The notes: generated by a model from the letters alone, not told the origin. A stretch of 37,247 nucleotides of DNA from Myxococcales bacterium UBA1238 (GCA_002309015.1 DBWM01000010.1:516-37762), one strand, 5' to 3'; positions 23,775-32,369 are shown, counted from the stretch's first letter. Numbers and translations: made by a program.

Positions 23775-24773
23775 ATGCCTGAGTTACGCCGAGATCCGAT
23801 CACGCACCGTTGGGCGATCATCGCCACCGAGCGCGCAAAGCGTCCCACGAGTTATCGCTTTGGGTCTCAGGAACCAACCGAAGGGCTCGCCAACCCCTTT
23901 GCGCCTGGTAACGAGCATATGACGCCTCCGGAAATTGTGGCCGTCCGTCCTGCAGGTGGATACCCCAACGATTCGTCCTGGACTGTGCGCGTTGTTCCCA
24001 ACAAATATCCGGCTTTGCGCGTGGAGGGCGGTCTCGATCGTCGCCCGATGGGCATCTATGATATGATGAATGGGATCGGTGCGCACGAGGTGATCATCGA
24101 ATCCCCTGACGAGCATGCAAAGTTTCACTCCCTGCCACGGGAGCATATGATCGACGTGTTGCGCGTTTATCGCGACCGCATGAAAGATCTGAAGCGCGAC
24201 TGCCGAATGAAGTTCAGCCTGTTATTCCGTAATTATGGCTCGGCTTCCGGAGCAACCATTACCCATGCTCACTCGCAGTTGATCGCGTTACCGGTGGTTC
24301 CTTTCGAGGTGCGCGAACTTTGTAACGGCGCCAAGCGGTATTTTGATTTCAGAGAGCGAAACGTCTTTGAAGACATGATCCGCTTTGAACGCGCTGAAGA
24401 TCGCCGGGTGGTCTTTGAGAACAACGACTTCATTCTCATCGCACCCTTTGCCAGTCGCGTGCCCTTCGAGCTTTCGATCATCCCGCGCTTCCAGGAGACT
24501 CACTTTGAAGAAACGAGTGATGGTCATTTTAACAACCTGGCGGAAGTCTTGTCGTTCGCGTTGGGTAGCTTAGACCAAAACCTGGGTGATCCGGCATACA
24601 ACATGATATTCCAGTCAGCGCCTTATGATTCCGGCGAGATGCCCTGGTATCGTTGGCACATCCAAATCCTGCCCAAGCTGGTGAATGTCGCCGGGTTTGA
24701 GCTTGGAACCGGTTTCTTCATCAATCCCATCGCGCCCGAAGAGGCGGCACGAGTGCTTCGTAAGCGCAATTAA
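23775..24773 (+). CDS. galT: Galactose-1-phosphate uridylyltransferase, Zn-cysteine motif lost
   Basis: A 332-residue HIT-superfamily enzyme that swaps UMP between UDP-glucose and galactose-1-phosphate (Leloir pathway). The N-terminal RRDPITHRWAIIATERAKRP and the active site H164-A-H166-S-Q168 are clear; His166 would be the nucleophile. Where most GalTs have CPFCPGNE for zinc, this one has NPFAPGNE (residues 40-47), so both zinc cysteines are gone. The C-terminal HIQILPKL, AGFELGTGFFIN and PEEAARVLR fit the family. A related hexose- or ADP-glucose-phosphate specificity is possible. ATG 23775 follows AGAGG; glnS is 71 bases downstream. No other galactose gene lies in the window. Confidence 0.85.
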   Translation: MPELRRDPITHRWAIIATERAKRPTSYRFGSQEPTEGLANPFAPGNEHMTPPEIVAVRPAGGYPNDSSWTVRVVPNKYPALRVEGGLDRRPMGIYDMMNGIGAHEVIIESPDEHAKFHSLPREHMIDVLRVYRDRMKDLKRDCRMKFSLLFRNYGSASGATITHAHSQLIALPVVPFEVRELCNGAKRYFDFRERNVFEDMIRFERAEDRRVVFENNDFILIAPFASRVPFELSIIPRFQETHFEETSDGHFNNLAEVLSFALGSLDQNLGDPAYNMIFQSAPYDSGEMPWYRWHIQILPKLVNVAGFELGTGFFINPIAPEEAARVLRKRN

Positions 24774-24808
24774 AGCTTTCCTTCGCAAAAACCTTCATTT
24801 TTACACTC

Positions 24809-24828
24809 GCCCGGTCAATGGGCCGGGC
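24809..24828 (+). promoter_or_regulatory. Leader hairpin upstream of glnS
   Basis: GCCCGGTC (24809-24816) pairs with GGCCGGGC (24821-24828), eight pairs including one T-G, with an AATG loop. There is no T-run after it; the ribosome site AAGGA and the glnS ATG follow. It may end galT mRNA or protect the glnS mRNA. Confidence 0.4.
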
Positions 24829-24844
24829 ATAAGGATCAATTCTG

Positions 24845-26641
24845 ATGACCGACCCTGCCGAACCGATCGCAGCGGTAGATGAAAACGCCGCTGAGAGTTC
24901 ATCAAACTTTATTGAAGACATCATCAAAGAAGACCTGGCTTCTGGGAAGCATACGCTCATCCATACCCGATTTCCGCCGGAGCCGAACGGTTACTTGCAT
25001 ATCGGGCATGCAAAGGCGATTTGCTTTAACTTCGGCGTCGCTCAGCGCTATGGCGGGCTTTGCAACCTGCGACTGGACGATACGAACCCCGTGAAGGAAG
25101 ACGTTGAATACGTCGATAACATCATGGCCGACATCCATTGGCTCGGCTTTGATTGGGGTGACCGAAAGTTTTATGCGTCCGATTACTATCAGCGGTTGTA
25201 TGAATTCGCGGTAGAGCTCATCAAGAAGGGGAAGGCCTATGTTTGCGACCAAAGCCCCGAAGAGCTGGCAGCATGGCGTGGGGACTTCCATACCCCTGGA
25301 CGTGAAAGCCCCTGGCGAAACCGCAGTGTCGAAGAGAACCTCGATCTATTCGAGCGAATGAAAAACGGTGAGTTCGAAGAGGGTACGCACGTCCTGCGGG
25401 CCAAGATCGATATGCAGTCGCCTAATATGAACATGCGCGACCCGACGATCTATCGTATCCGCAAGGTCACTCACCATCGTACCGGCGACAAATGGTGCAT
25501 TTACCCCATGTACGACTTTGCACACGAGTTATCGGATGCTTTGGAAGGCATTACCCACTCGTTGTGCAGCATCGAGTTCGAGAACCATCGCCCGTTGTAT
25601 GAGTGGGTGTTGAATCAACTCGACGTACCTTGCAAGCCCAGGCAAATTGAGTTCGCGCGACTCGAAATGACCTACACGGTGATGAGTAAGCGCAAGCTGC
25701 TCGACCTTGTGCAGGAAGGCGCGGTATCGGGCTGGGATGATCCGCGTATGCCCACTTTGTCGGGGTTGCGCAGGCGTGGTTATACGCCCGAATCGATTCG
25801 CAATTTCTGCGACCGCATCGGGATGGCCAAGCGACCGCAGGTGATCGACGTCGCGTTGCTCGAGCATGCTGTCCGCGAAGATCTGAACGATAGGGCGCCC
25901 AGGGTCATGGGGGTCGTGGATCCCATCAAGGTCGTAATCACCAACTTCCCCGAGGGTCAGGTGGAATGGTTTGATGCGCCCTTGCATCCCGAAAAGCCCG
26001 AAATGGGTTCACGAAAGCTTCCTTTCTCGCGAGAGCTCTATGTTGAGCGCGATGACTTCCGTTCGGAAGCGCCGAAGAAATGGTATCGTCTGGCGCCCGG
26101 AATGGAGGTTCGCCTGCGTTACGCCTGCTTAATCACCTGCAACGAAGCGATCTATGACGATAAAGGCAACGTGGTTGAGCTGCATTGCACCTGGGATCCC
26201 GAATCGAAGGGTGGCGATGCAAAGGACGGCCGTCGTGTTCGCGGCACGTTACACTGGGTTTCTGCGCAGCATGCGGTCGATGCGGAAGTGCGGACCTACG
26301 ACAGGCTCTTCAAGGATCCTTGCCCCGGTCGCAACCACGACTTCCACGAAGATCTGAATCCCAATTCCTTGAACGTGACGACCGGAGCGAAGCTGGAGCC
26401 GATGCTGGCCGATGCAAAGCCGGGCGATCACTTCCAGTTCGAGCGACTGGGTTATTACTGCGTCGATACCGATTCAACGCCTGAGCATTTGGTCTTCAAC
26501 TTAACGGTGCCTTTGAAGGATTCCTGGGCGAAGATCGAAGCGGATAAGGCCGATAAGCCTGCGCCCATCGTCAAGGGCCAAAAGAAGAAGGAACGCGAAG
26601 CGCAGTCTTTGCGCGATAAAGCGGCCCGTCAGAACAGCTGA
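24845..26641 (+). CDS. glnS: Glutaminyl-tRNA synthetase
   Basis: A 598-residue class I synthetase that charges tRNA-Gln directly. FPPEPNGYLHIGHAK contains HIGH at 52-55, and VMSKR (279-283) is the KMSKS loop. RFDDTNP-like RLDDTNPVKEDVEY, and the CSIEFENHRPLYEW segment and DDPRMPTLSGLRRRGY stretch are hallmarks of the GlnRS branch. The anticodon-binding beta barrels occupy about 340-560. It is about 40 residues longer than the E. coli enzyme through a Lys/Asp/Ala-rich C-terminal tail. Presence of GlnRS fits proteobacterial-type or myxobacterial lineages. The amidotransferase route is not excluded. Confidence 0.97.
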   Translation: MTDPAEPIAAVDENAAESSSNFIEDIIKEDLASGKHTLIHTRFPPEPNGYLHIGHAKAICFNFGVAQRYGGLCNLRLDDTNPVKEDVEYVDNIMADIHWLGFDWGDRKFYASDYYQRLYEFAVELIKKGKAYVCDQSPEELAAWRGDFHTPGRESPWRNRSVEENLDLFERMKNGEFEEGTHVLRAKIDMQSPNMNMRDPTIYRIRKVTHHRTGDKWCIYPMYDFAHELSDALEGITHSLCSIEFENHRPLYEWVLNQLDVPCKPRQIEFARLEMTYTVMSKRKLLDLVQEGAVSGWDDPRMPTLSGLRRRGYTPESIRNFCDRIGMAKRPQVIDVALLEHAVREDLNDRAPRVMGVVDPIKVVITNFPEGQVEWFDAPLHPEKPEMGSRKLPFSRELYVERDDFRSEAPKKWYRLAPGMEVRLRYACLITCNEAIYDDKGNVVELHCTWDPESKGGDAKDGRRVRGTLHWVSAQHAVDAEVRTYDRLFKDPCPGRNHDFHEDLNPNSLNVTTGAKLEPMLADAKPGDHFQFERLGYYCVDTDSTPEHLVFNLTVPLKDSWAKIEADKADKPAPIVKGQKKKEREAQSLRDKAARQNS

Positions 26642-26672
26642 TCAAGCTGTTTCGTCTCTTATTCCCTCCATG

Positions 26673-26730
26673 CGCTCAGGCGAATCGAACGTTTGAATCA
26701 AATCGATCCGCTTGAGCGGTCTCAACGACC
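26673..26730 (+). promoter_or_regulatory. Structured leader upstream of the CHR transporter pair
   Basis: CGCTCAGGCG (26673-26682) and CGCTTGAGCG (26709-26718) form arms with one mismatch and a 26-base loop. GGTC-TCAAC-GACC (26718-26730) forms a second small hairpin just before the AAAAGG ribosome site. No known riboswitch class was recognised. It could be a protein-binding operator or an RNA leader. Confidence 0.35.
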
Positions 26731-26743
26731 AAAAGGTTAATCG

Positions 26744-27403
26744 ATGGAACAAAAGGACGCAGAGATGCGCACTGCTGAGGATTCTTACGCCAAAGAATCG
26801 TTTGCCCGGCATTTATGGCAGTTGTTTTGCATCTTTGGAAAGATCGGGTTGTTTACATTCGGTGGGGGCTACGCGATGATCGCCCTGATCGAAGCGGCCT
26901 GTATCGAGCAGAAAAAATGGTTATCGAAGGAGGAGTTTCTGGAACTGATCGCTTTGGCCGAATCGACGCCAGGTCCCATTGCGGTGAACACTGCGACCTA
27001 TATCGGTTATAAGCTCGCGGGCTATGCGGGAGCGACGGTTGCAACGGCAGGTGTGGTCGGTCCGGCCTTCGTGATCATGTATATTTTAACGCATATCTGG
27101 GAGAAGGCTGCGCAGAACGAGATTTGGAATCACGCTTTTCAGGGCATTCAGGTGGCGGTAGCGCTGATCATTGCAAGAGCGGGGTATCGTTTGGTCAAAA
27201 CGGTGGTGAAGGCGGAGCAGGGGAACCAAAAGCTTGTGATCGGCGGATTGGCTGCTTCAGGGGCGGTGACCGCACTTTCGCTCTCGCTTTTGGGGATTCG
27301 CATTTCACTTCTTTGGTTTTGCGGTTTTGGAATCCTTTCGGGTGCATTGTTTTGCAGGCCGAAGCGGTTGCAGGGATCGAAGCAGGGGGAGTCTGAGACG
27401 TGA
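26744..27403 (+). CDS. CHR-domain (ChrA-type) transporter subunit, N-terminal half
   Basis: A 219-residue membrane protein with one CHR domain. LFTFGGGYAMIALIE (about 37-50) and the signature AESTPGPIAVNTATYIGYKL (about 68-88) are intact. Members of this family exist as one fused protein with two CHR domains or as paired single-domain proteins; this is a pair, with the next gene overlapping by four bases. It may export chromate or another oxyanion by proton antiport. Chromate as substrate is unproven, since many short-chain pairs have no known substrate. About six helices are visible. ATG 26744 has AAAAGG upstream. Confidence 0.85.
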   Translation: MEQKDAEMRTAEDSYAKESFARHLWQLFCIFGKIGLFTFGGGYAMIALIEAACIEQKKWLSKEEFLELIALAESTPGPIAVNTATYIGYKLAGYAGATVATAGVVGPAFVIMYILTHIWEKAAQNEIWNHAFQGIQVAVALIIARAGYRLVKTVVKAEQGNQKLVIGGLAASGAVTALSLSLLGIRISLLWFCGFGILSGALFCRPKRLQGSKQGESET

Positions 27404-27951
27404 TCTATTGGTACCTGTTTTTAACGTTTTTTAAGGTGAGCTGCCTTTCGGTGGGCGGGGCGTACAGCGCGATTCCGCTGATCCGTGAAGATGTGATGTC
27501 GATGGGATGGGTGTCTGAGGCGGAGCTTTTGGATCTGATCGCCCTCAGCGAATCGACGCCGGGTCCCATCATGATCAATCTGGCCACCTATGTAGGCACC
27601 GTTCAGGCGGGGCTACTGGGGGCATTGGTCGCAACGCTGGGGATCGTCGCGCCCGCGTTTGGGCTGTTTATTGCCATCGCAAAGCTCGGTCGGACGCTCT
27701 TTAAAAAGCCGCTGATCGAGGGGATTTTAAATGGTTTAAAGCCTGTATTGATGGGGGTGATCCTCGCTACGGGCGTAGAGATGCTGATCGAGGTTCTGCT
27801 TGGATCCGAATACAAGCCCGAATGGCAGGCGATCGCGATCGCAGCCGTTTTGGTGGCCGCGATGTTCGGTTATCAAAAGAGGATGAAGCGTTCGCTTTCG
27901 CCCATTAAATGCATTCTGATTGCAGCGGTTTTGGGGGTATGCCTCTATTAG
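27400..27951 (+). CDS. CHR-domain (ChrA-type) transporter subunit, C-terminal half
   Basis: A 183-residue single CHR-domain protein with LSVGGAYSAIPLI (about 16-29) and SESTPGPIMINLATYVGT (about 48-66). It starts at GTG 27400, and the four-base GTGA overlaps the previous stop, so the two halves are translationally coupled and likely form an antiparallel heterodimer. Five or six helices are visible. A GGGGGAG ribosome site lies inside the upstream gene. Confidence 0.85.
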   Translation: MIYWYLFLTFFKVSCLSVGGAYSAIPLIREDVMSMGWVSEAELLDLIALSESTPGPIMINLATYVGTVQAGLLGALVATLGIVAPAFGLFIAIAKLGRTLFKKPLIEGILNGLKPVLMGVILATGVEMLIEVLLGSEYKPEWQAIAIAAVLVAAMFGYQKRMKRSLSPIKCILIAAVLGVCLY

Positions 27952-28072
27952 AACGCCCTCTTTAATCCCTCATTTTGGTCGTAAAGACAAAAACGCTGGA
28001 TCCTTGCCATCCTGACGCTCGACCCTCCGGATCTGATCCTCAAATCTTTTCGAAAAAACGATCCTTCTCTGC

Positions 28073-28101
28073 TTGCAAAAATGAGAATCCTGGTTTTTAA
28101 T
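28073..28101 (+). promoter_or_regulatory. Promoter candidate for the 163-residue unknown gene
   Basis: TTGCAA (28073-28078), a 17-base spacer and TTTAAT (28096-28101), followed by a GC-rich GGCGGCGGGCGCC stretch. The start codon lies 73 bases downstream. The 222-base gap 27952-28174 holds nothing else I can support. Confidence 0.45.
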
Positions 28102-28174
28102 GGCGGCGGGCGCCCTGATGGTTTGAGGCGCATGGCATGACAGCTCTTTTTTGTAGCCATTTACGGAGATTCAC

Positions 28175-28666
28175 ATGGTCCAGCCCATCAATACATTCTT
28201 AGAGGACGATAAGCGCGATCGCCTGAAGGATATTCTCACTGAGGCCGATCAAATCATGCGGCCGGTCTGCCACGCGCTGACCAACGACGAGCAGCATCGG
28301 GTGCTCAAGCCGCGCAAAGGCGTCGATCCCATGATGCATCTGCTCTTTGACGTGCTTCAGGAGCGCGGGATCGATATACCGTCCTGCCCGGTCGATCATT
28401 TAAAGAAGGTGGTCCATCTGGAGCATCAGATGCATGCGCTGATGAACCAGCTCGATATCCTGCACCAGCTGGCGCGTGACACCTACCGACTGGCCCGTGG
28501 CGAGGCATGGGACGGCTTTTTGAACTATTACGGCATCTTAAACTCGATAGCGTCCCGTTCGCCCGAGGTGAAGAACCGCATTAAGCCCCTGATTGAGTTC
28601 ATGTCGAACTCGGGACGAAAAGGTTCGGCCGATCGCAAGAACGATATCGAGGAAGACGACGAGTAA
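28175..28666 (+). CDS. Unknown helical cytoplasmic protein
   Basis: A 163-residue protein I do not recognise. It has no signal or membrane segment. It is predicted almost all helical, with His-rich helical stretches (VDHLKKVVHLEHQMHALMNQLDILHQLARD) that, split across residues 78-107, give a spacing of His every few residues, and a disordered acidic tail (IEEDDE). GGAG precedes the ATG by seven bases. It stands alone between the transporter pair and the convergent lipoprotein gene. The His spacing could bind metal, but this is only a guess. Confidence 0.7.
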   Translation: MVQPINTFLEDDKRDRLKDILTEADQIMRPVCHALTNDEQHRVLKPRKGVDPMMHLLFDVLQERGIDIPSCPVDHLKKVVHLEHQMHALMNQLDILHQLARDTYRLARGEAWDGFLNYYGILNSIASRSPEVKNRIKPLIEFMSNSGRKGSADRKNDIEEDDE

Positions 28667-28674
28667 GAGAGAGC

Positions 28675-28703
28675 AGGGCAGCGAAGGCAGGGGTCGCTGC
28701 CCT
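28675..28703. terminator. Ten-pair hairpin between convergent genes
   Basis: AGGGCAGCGA (28675-28684) and TCGCTGCCCT (28694-28703) pair perfectly around a nine-base loop. No T-run directly follows on either strand; on the plus strand GGTTTTATC comes 14 bases later. It is probably an mRNA end structure or a weak bidirectional terminator. Confidence 0.55.
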
Positions 28704-28741
28704 CAATGATTGGGTCGGTTTTATCAAACGATTAGGCCTTT

Positions 28742-30610
28742 TTAATAGGATGCATCCAGCTGGGCATCCCAAGGTTCGCTCTGGGATGCCCAGGGATCGA
28801 TCGCTTCGCTTCTCATCGGTAATGAGGGCAATGCGAGGGAGACTTCGCCCTGAGCATTTGAGATGCCCGAAGTGACCTTATGCCATTCAGGGGTGACTGG
28901 CTGAAAGTCGTAGCTGTTTACCTTGGACCAGATTTCGACTGTGACCTGATTGAGCGGTGTGTCTGAAAAGTCTTGTAGATTAAAATGAAGCACCGCTGCG
29001 GAAGGCAGATAGTATTTCACGATCGAATTAAAAAATCCGTCAGGCATGATTTGAATTTCCTGTTGGGCTGAAGGCAGGCCTTGTGATGTGACAGGATAAA
29101 AGCTCAGCATGTGAACGCCTTGATCCAAGTCCAGCCAAAAACCACCGGTCTCATCGCTGAACGTTTCTACAATGCGCGATGGAGTGGTTTCACCTTCAAT
29201 AGCGCCTGAGGTCAGAACGTAATAGGGCGTTTTGAGCTCGCTGACCACTCTGACGTTTGAGATGGGATCACCATTTTGGTCCGCAACAATACCGTAAGTG
29301 TTCTTGAGTAAGTTCGCAGTGAATGTGAGCATCCGCATGTTGGGTGTGACCGTAAAGCGCTGGCGGTTAATGCTTGCATTCAAATTGGGCGTAATGGGTG
29401 GAATGATTTGTACGGAATATTCTCCGGGATAAAGCTGCACAGAAAAATATCCATTCGCATCAGTGGTCGTTTTAACCTCGTGAAAGGCACTTTCCATATT
29501 TCTAAAGAACACGAGATCTGTGTTTGCTAAATAGATATGGTTGGTGTCCTGAACAAAACCCTGAACCTGAATGGGCGAATCAAAACTGCTGAGGTAAAAC
29601 GTTTGTAATTTAGACTCATTGCCCTGGTCGTCAATACTGCCTATCTGCTTCATATCGATTGGTCGGGTGATGGTCGGTAATGGAATGCCTTCTTCTTTCT
29701 GACCAGAAATTTTGATTCTCAATGGCTTCCTATCGGGATCATCAATCCAGGGACGGATATGATCCAACCAAAAACGGATCATGAAATGACCATTTTCATC
29801 GGTTGTCGTGAGGGTAGAGACTTGTAACCCATTATCATCGATAGCCATCACTTTGAGCCCTGCAATCGGTTCTTTGGTCTGTACGTCTTGGTATACGCGA
29901 CCAAAATAGGCTAGAAGAAGAGGATACTTTGGGGAATCGCCGATCGCCGGAAGGATAATTTCAAAGGGATCAGCATAGTCATTGGGCCTCCAGCTTTCAA
30001 AATCGTAAGGAGGCAATGGTGGATCCGTAGGAACGACATGCAATTTATAAGTCGGGATCATTGTGCCGCCATCGCTTGTGGTCCAACGGGTGGGCAAAGA
30101 GATCGCTATCATGGGCATATCTTTTTCTTGAGCTGGAGTATCAGCTTTATTCTGTGAATTGCTCGCGTTTGAATCGTTGACCGGCGGTTTGGTCAGCAAT
30201 TCACTGGTATATGTGAGTGGTTTTGAAGTGATCCCTTTGACGGGAGTCGCAATGACCCGACCGGTGACCGGATGTCCATCCTTGGTTTTAATCATTCCGG
30301 TCCTGTTGACCTGATTCGCCAATCGGTAGGGATAATTTAAATTGGAGACACTATCGTCCAGCATGAAAGTGCCTTGCAAATCACTCGCTGTCTGGCTACT
30401 GCCTGTTGGTGGGATGAACCGAAGGGAGAATTCATCCAATGGATAGAGTTCACCTGCACAGACATTGTAAACACATCGGGTATCATAAGGGCAGTAAGCC
30501 GTCTCATTGCAGGGTTCACGAGTGCGATTCAGGAAGTCTTCTTCCCTAAAGTCGTCACAGCTCGCGAGGAGCGAAAGCAGGCTGAGTATGATAAGGAATA
30601 GTTTATTCAT
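28742..30610 (-). CDS. Large lipoprotein with carboxypeptidase-regulatory-like domains
   Basis: A 622-residue lipoprotein. The signal ends LLASC (Cys18), followed by DDFREED. A short Cys cluster (residues 34-51, with C-x6-C-x6-C-x4-C spacing) precedes a linker. At least three immunoglobulin-like modules of the carboxypeptidase-regulatory/transthyretin type follow: about 233-300 (FGRVYQDVQTKEPIAGLKV), 345-405 (VQGFVQDTNHIYLANTDL) and 437-510 (YGIVADQNGDPISNVRV). A fourth is likely near 538-610. Such modules mediate binding or spacing. The ATG at 30610 overlaps the stop of the preceding gene as ATGA; ATG 30619 is an alternative. It is AT-rich relative to the left half of the window, so transfer is possible. 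Confidence 0.78.
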   Translation of the reverse strand: MNKLFLIILSLLSLLASCDDFREEDFLNRTREPCNETAYCPYDTRCVYNVCAGELYPLDEFSLRFIPPTGSSQTASDLQGTFMLDDSVSNLNYPYRLANQVNRTGMIKTKDGHPVTGRVIATPVKGITSKPLTYTSELLTKPPVNDSNASNSQNKADTPAQEKDMPMIAISLPTRWTTSDGGTMIPTYKLHVVPTDPPLPPYDFESWRPNDYADPFEIILPAIGDSPKYPLLLAYFGRVYQDVQTKEPIAGLKVMAIDDNGLQVSTLTTTDENGHFMIRFWLDHIRPWIDDPDRKPLRIKISGQKEEGIPLPTITRPIDMKQIGSIDDQGNESKLQTFYLSSFDSPIQVQGFVQDTNHIYLANTDLVFFRNMESAFHEVKTTTDANGYFSVQLYPGEYSVQIIPPITPNLNASINRQRFTVTPNMRMLTFTANLLKNTYGIVADQNGDPISNVRVVSELKTPYYVLTSGAIEGETTPSRIVETFSDETGGFWLDLDQGVHMLSFYPVTSQGLPSAQQEIQIMPDGFFNSIVKYYLPSAAVLHFNLQDFSDTPLNQVTVEIWSKVNSYDFQPVTPEWHKVTSGISNAQGEVSLALPSLPMRSEAIDPWASQSEPWDAQLDASY

Positions 30611-31173
30611 CAGTTGCATTTGCTCGTATCGACAAACCAGGTGATCTTAAAAGAAAGACCATTCCAATCGGAAAGAACCTGATATGGATTGGGTTCTTGA
30701 GGATCTTCCTCTGATGATGGCAGAAAAGCCCGATCCGCTACCAGTAAATCGATTCTTTGGTTCACACCATGCGGTAGTTCTTTACAGATATTAATCGAGA
30801 ACTGAATTCCATCCAGACGGGATTCAGGGAAGATACCGGTCGTGTCGTTTCCTGAATAATAACCGTATCCCTTGATGCCCGTATAATTCATAAAGATTCG
30901 ATAATACAATTGGTCTTCAGCATTGAGATCATCGATTGAGCCGGTAGAAAAGTGGATTATCTCATTCTGTGTGGTTGGATCGTATTCCACGGGCTTTGAT
31001 GGATCAGGTTGAACCATACTATAAATGTATGTAGGCGGATAATTGGGCTCATCCTCTTCTTCATTTAAAGGCATAGGGAACAAACAGCCTGATAAAGCGA
31101 ATATATTCATCATTACGAAGAAATGGATTGCTTTATGAAAGCCGACTTGCAATGAAAAAGATAAACGTTTCAG
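30610..31173 (-). CDS. Small lipoprotein, likely CTG-initiated
   Basis: A 187-residue lipoprotein of unknown function, first gene of a two-gene unit. The lipobox is ALSGC, followed by LFPMPLNEEEDE. The first ATG or TTG in frame gives either no signal or no ribosome site. A near-perfect site GGAGGTGAT (31185-31177) lies seven bases (after GGAGG) before an in-frame CTG at 31173, which gives MKRLSFSLQVGFH, a proper basic n-region. TTG 31152 is an alternative. The body is strand-rich (IQFSINICKEL, IDLLVADRAFL, FKITWFVD). It is AT-rich. It overlaps the next gene by four bases (ATGA), so the two products probably work together. Confidence 0.65.
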   Translation of the reverse strand: MKRLSFSLQVGFHKAIHFFVMMNIFALSGCLFPMPLNEEEDEPNYPPTYIYSMVQPDPSKPVEYDPTTQNEIIHFSTGSIDDLNAEDQLYYRIFMNYTGIKGYGYYSGNDTTGIFPESRLDGIQFSINICKELPHGVNQRIDLLVADRAFLPSSEEDPQEPNPYQVLSDWNGLSFKITWFVDTSKCN

Positions 31174-31225
31174 AATATCACCTCCATTTCTTCCTATGCC
31201 AACGATGGATCTGTTTTATATGCGG

Positions 31226-31744
31226 TTAATCTCGTTTGGTCTTAGTGACCGAAAGGATCGATTCTCCGAACCGAGCTGCTAATCGTCTGGCAACGGGGGG
31301 AGGTACCAAAGAAACGATCGATCCGCCCGCAGAGGCCACCGCTTTTACTGATGAAGACGAAATATAGAAATGCTCTTCACTGGTCATGAGGAACATGAAA
31401 TCGACTTCATCGGTCAGTCTGCGGTTCATGGATGCTAACTGGAACTCATAGTCAAAGTCGCTGACAGCGCGCAAACCACGAACGACGGTACGAATACCGC
31501 GTCTCCGCGCTTCATCGACCAATAAACCGCTCTTCAATACGGTGATCTCGACGCGCGGTTCATCTGCAAACGTTTCACGAAGCATTTCCAACCGCTCTTC
31601 GGTCGAGAAGGTCGGCGTTTTACTCGCGTTGATGGCCAGCACAATCACCAGTCGGTCAAAGATATGCAACGCTCGCTGCACAATATCGACGTGACCTACA
31701 GTTAAGGGATCAAATGAACCTGAGTACAATGCAATGCTGTTCAT
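31226..31744 (-). CDS. coaD: Phosphopantetheine adenylyltransferase
   Basis: A 172-residue CoaD: the penultimate step of coenzyme A synthesis, adding AMP to 4'-phosphopantetheine. ALYSGSFDPLTVGHVDI has the TxGH nucleotide-binding motif. VVRGLRAVSDFDYEFQLASMNR, DEVDFMFLMTSEEHFYISSSSVK and the VPPPVARRL end are intact. Length is usual for the family. It starts with an ATGA overlap with the rsmD stop, a gene order common in bacteria. Confidence 0.97.
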   Translation of the reverse strand: MNSIALYSGSFDPLTVGHVDIVQRALHIFDRLVIVLAINASKTPTFSTEERLEMLRETFADEPRVEITVLKSGLLVDEARRRGIRTVVRGLRAVSDFDYEFQLASMNRRLTDEVDFMFLMTSEEHFYISSSSVKAVASAGGSIVSLVPPPVARRLAARFGESILSVTKTKRD

Positions 31745-32319
31745 ACGAGGATCGAATCCTTTGATGTCTGTTCAAACAATGTGACTGTGGTGCGACCGTA
31801 AACCCGATTCCAGAAAGCAAACAACTCGGCTGGCGCGTCCAAATCCTCTGGTTCTTCATGCTCAACGCATACAATCGCGTCCTTAGAAAGCCAGCCGCCC
31901 TGAGCCAGTGCTTTTAACGTAGGGGCCAAATGGCCTTTGTTATATGGCGGATCGATGGTCACCAAGTCAAATGGCTGTGGTTTGTTCTTCAAAAAGTTCT
32001 GTACTTCGCTTACGACCACTTTGCCCAGTGCAGGCGCTTTATCGAATCCGAGAGACTGAATATTTTGCTTTAAAACAGCGGCATGGATACGATCGCATTC
32101 CACAAATGTTGCTGATGCTGCACCTCTGCTTAAGGCTTCAAGACCGAGCGCACCGCTCCCCGAAAATAAATCGAGCACTCTCAGCCCCTCAAAATCGATG
32201 CGACTGTATAAAGCATTAAACAATGCCTCACGAACCCGTTCGGCCGTAGGGCGCACCTGAAGCCCTTCCGGCACTGAAAGCTTTCGATTGCGGGCCTTAC
32301 CCGCGATGATTCGCAACAT
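31741..32319 (-). CDS. rsmD: 16S rRNA (guanine966-N2)-methyltransferase
   Basis: A 192-residue RsmD. RIIAGKARNRKLSVP, RPTAERVREALFNAL, the SAM loop VLDLFSGSGALGLEALSRGA and the catalytic DPPY (in TIDPPYNKG) are all present. It methylates G966 in the 30S subunit. It is first in a two-gene unit with coaD (four-base overlap), divergent from the propeller lipoprotein gene. An inverted repeat lies in the shared upstream region. Confidence 0.95.
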   Translation of the reverse strand: MLRIIAGKARNRKLSVPEGLQVRPTAERVREALFNALYSRIDFEGLRVLDLFSGSGALGLEALSRGAASATFVECDRIHAAVLKQNIQSLGFDKAPALGKVVVSEVQNFLKNKPQPFDLVTIDPPYNKGHLAPTLKALAQGGWLSKDAIVCVEHEEPEDLDAPAELFAFWNRVYGRTTVTLFEQTSKDSILV

Positions 32320-32369
32320 GAACTGAACCTTTACTTAAAAAAAACGCCTTTGTTCCTGTGACCCGTTAA

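Noticed and set aside
26744..27951. Chromate resistance operon
   Set aside because: The CHR domains are clear, but there is no chrB or other marker, and many short-chain pairs have unknown substrates.
27952..28174. Further 43-bp repeat unit
   Set aside because: A GGATC and CATCCT pattern resembles the family loosely, but I could not align two consecutive units without gaps.
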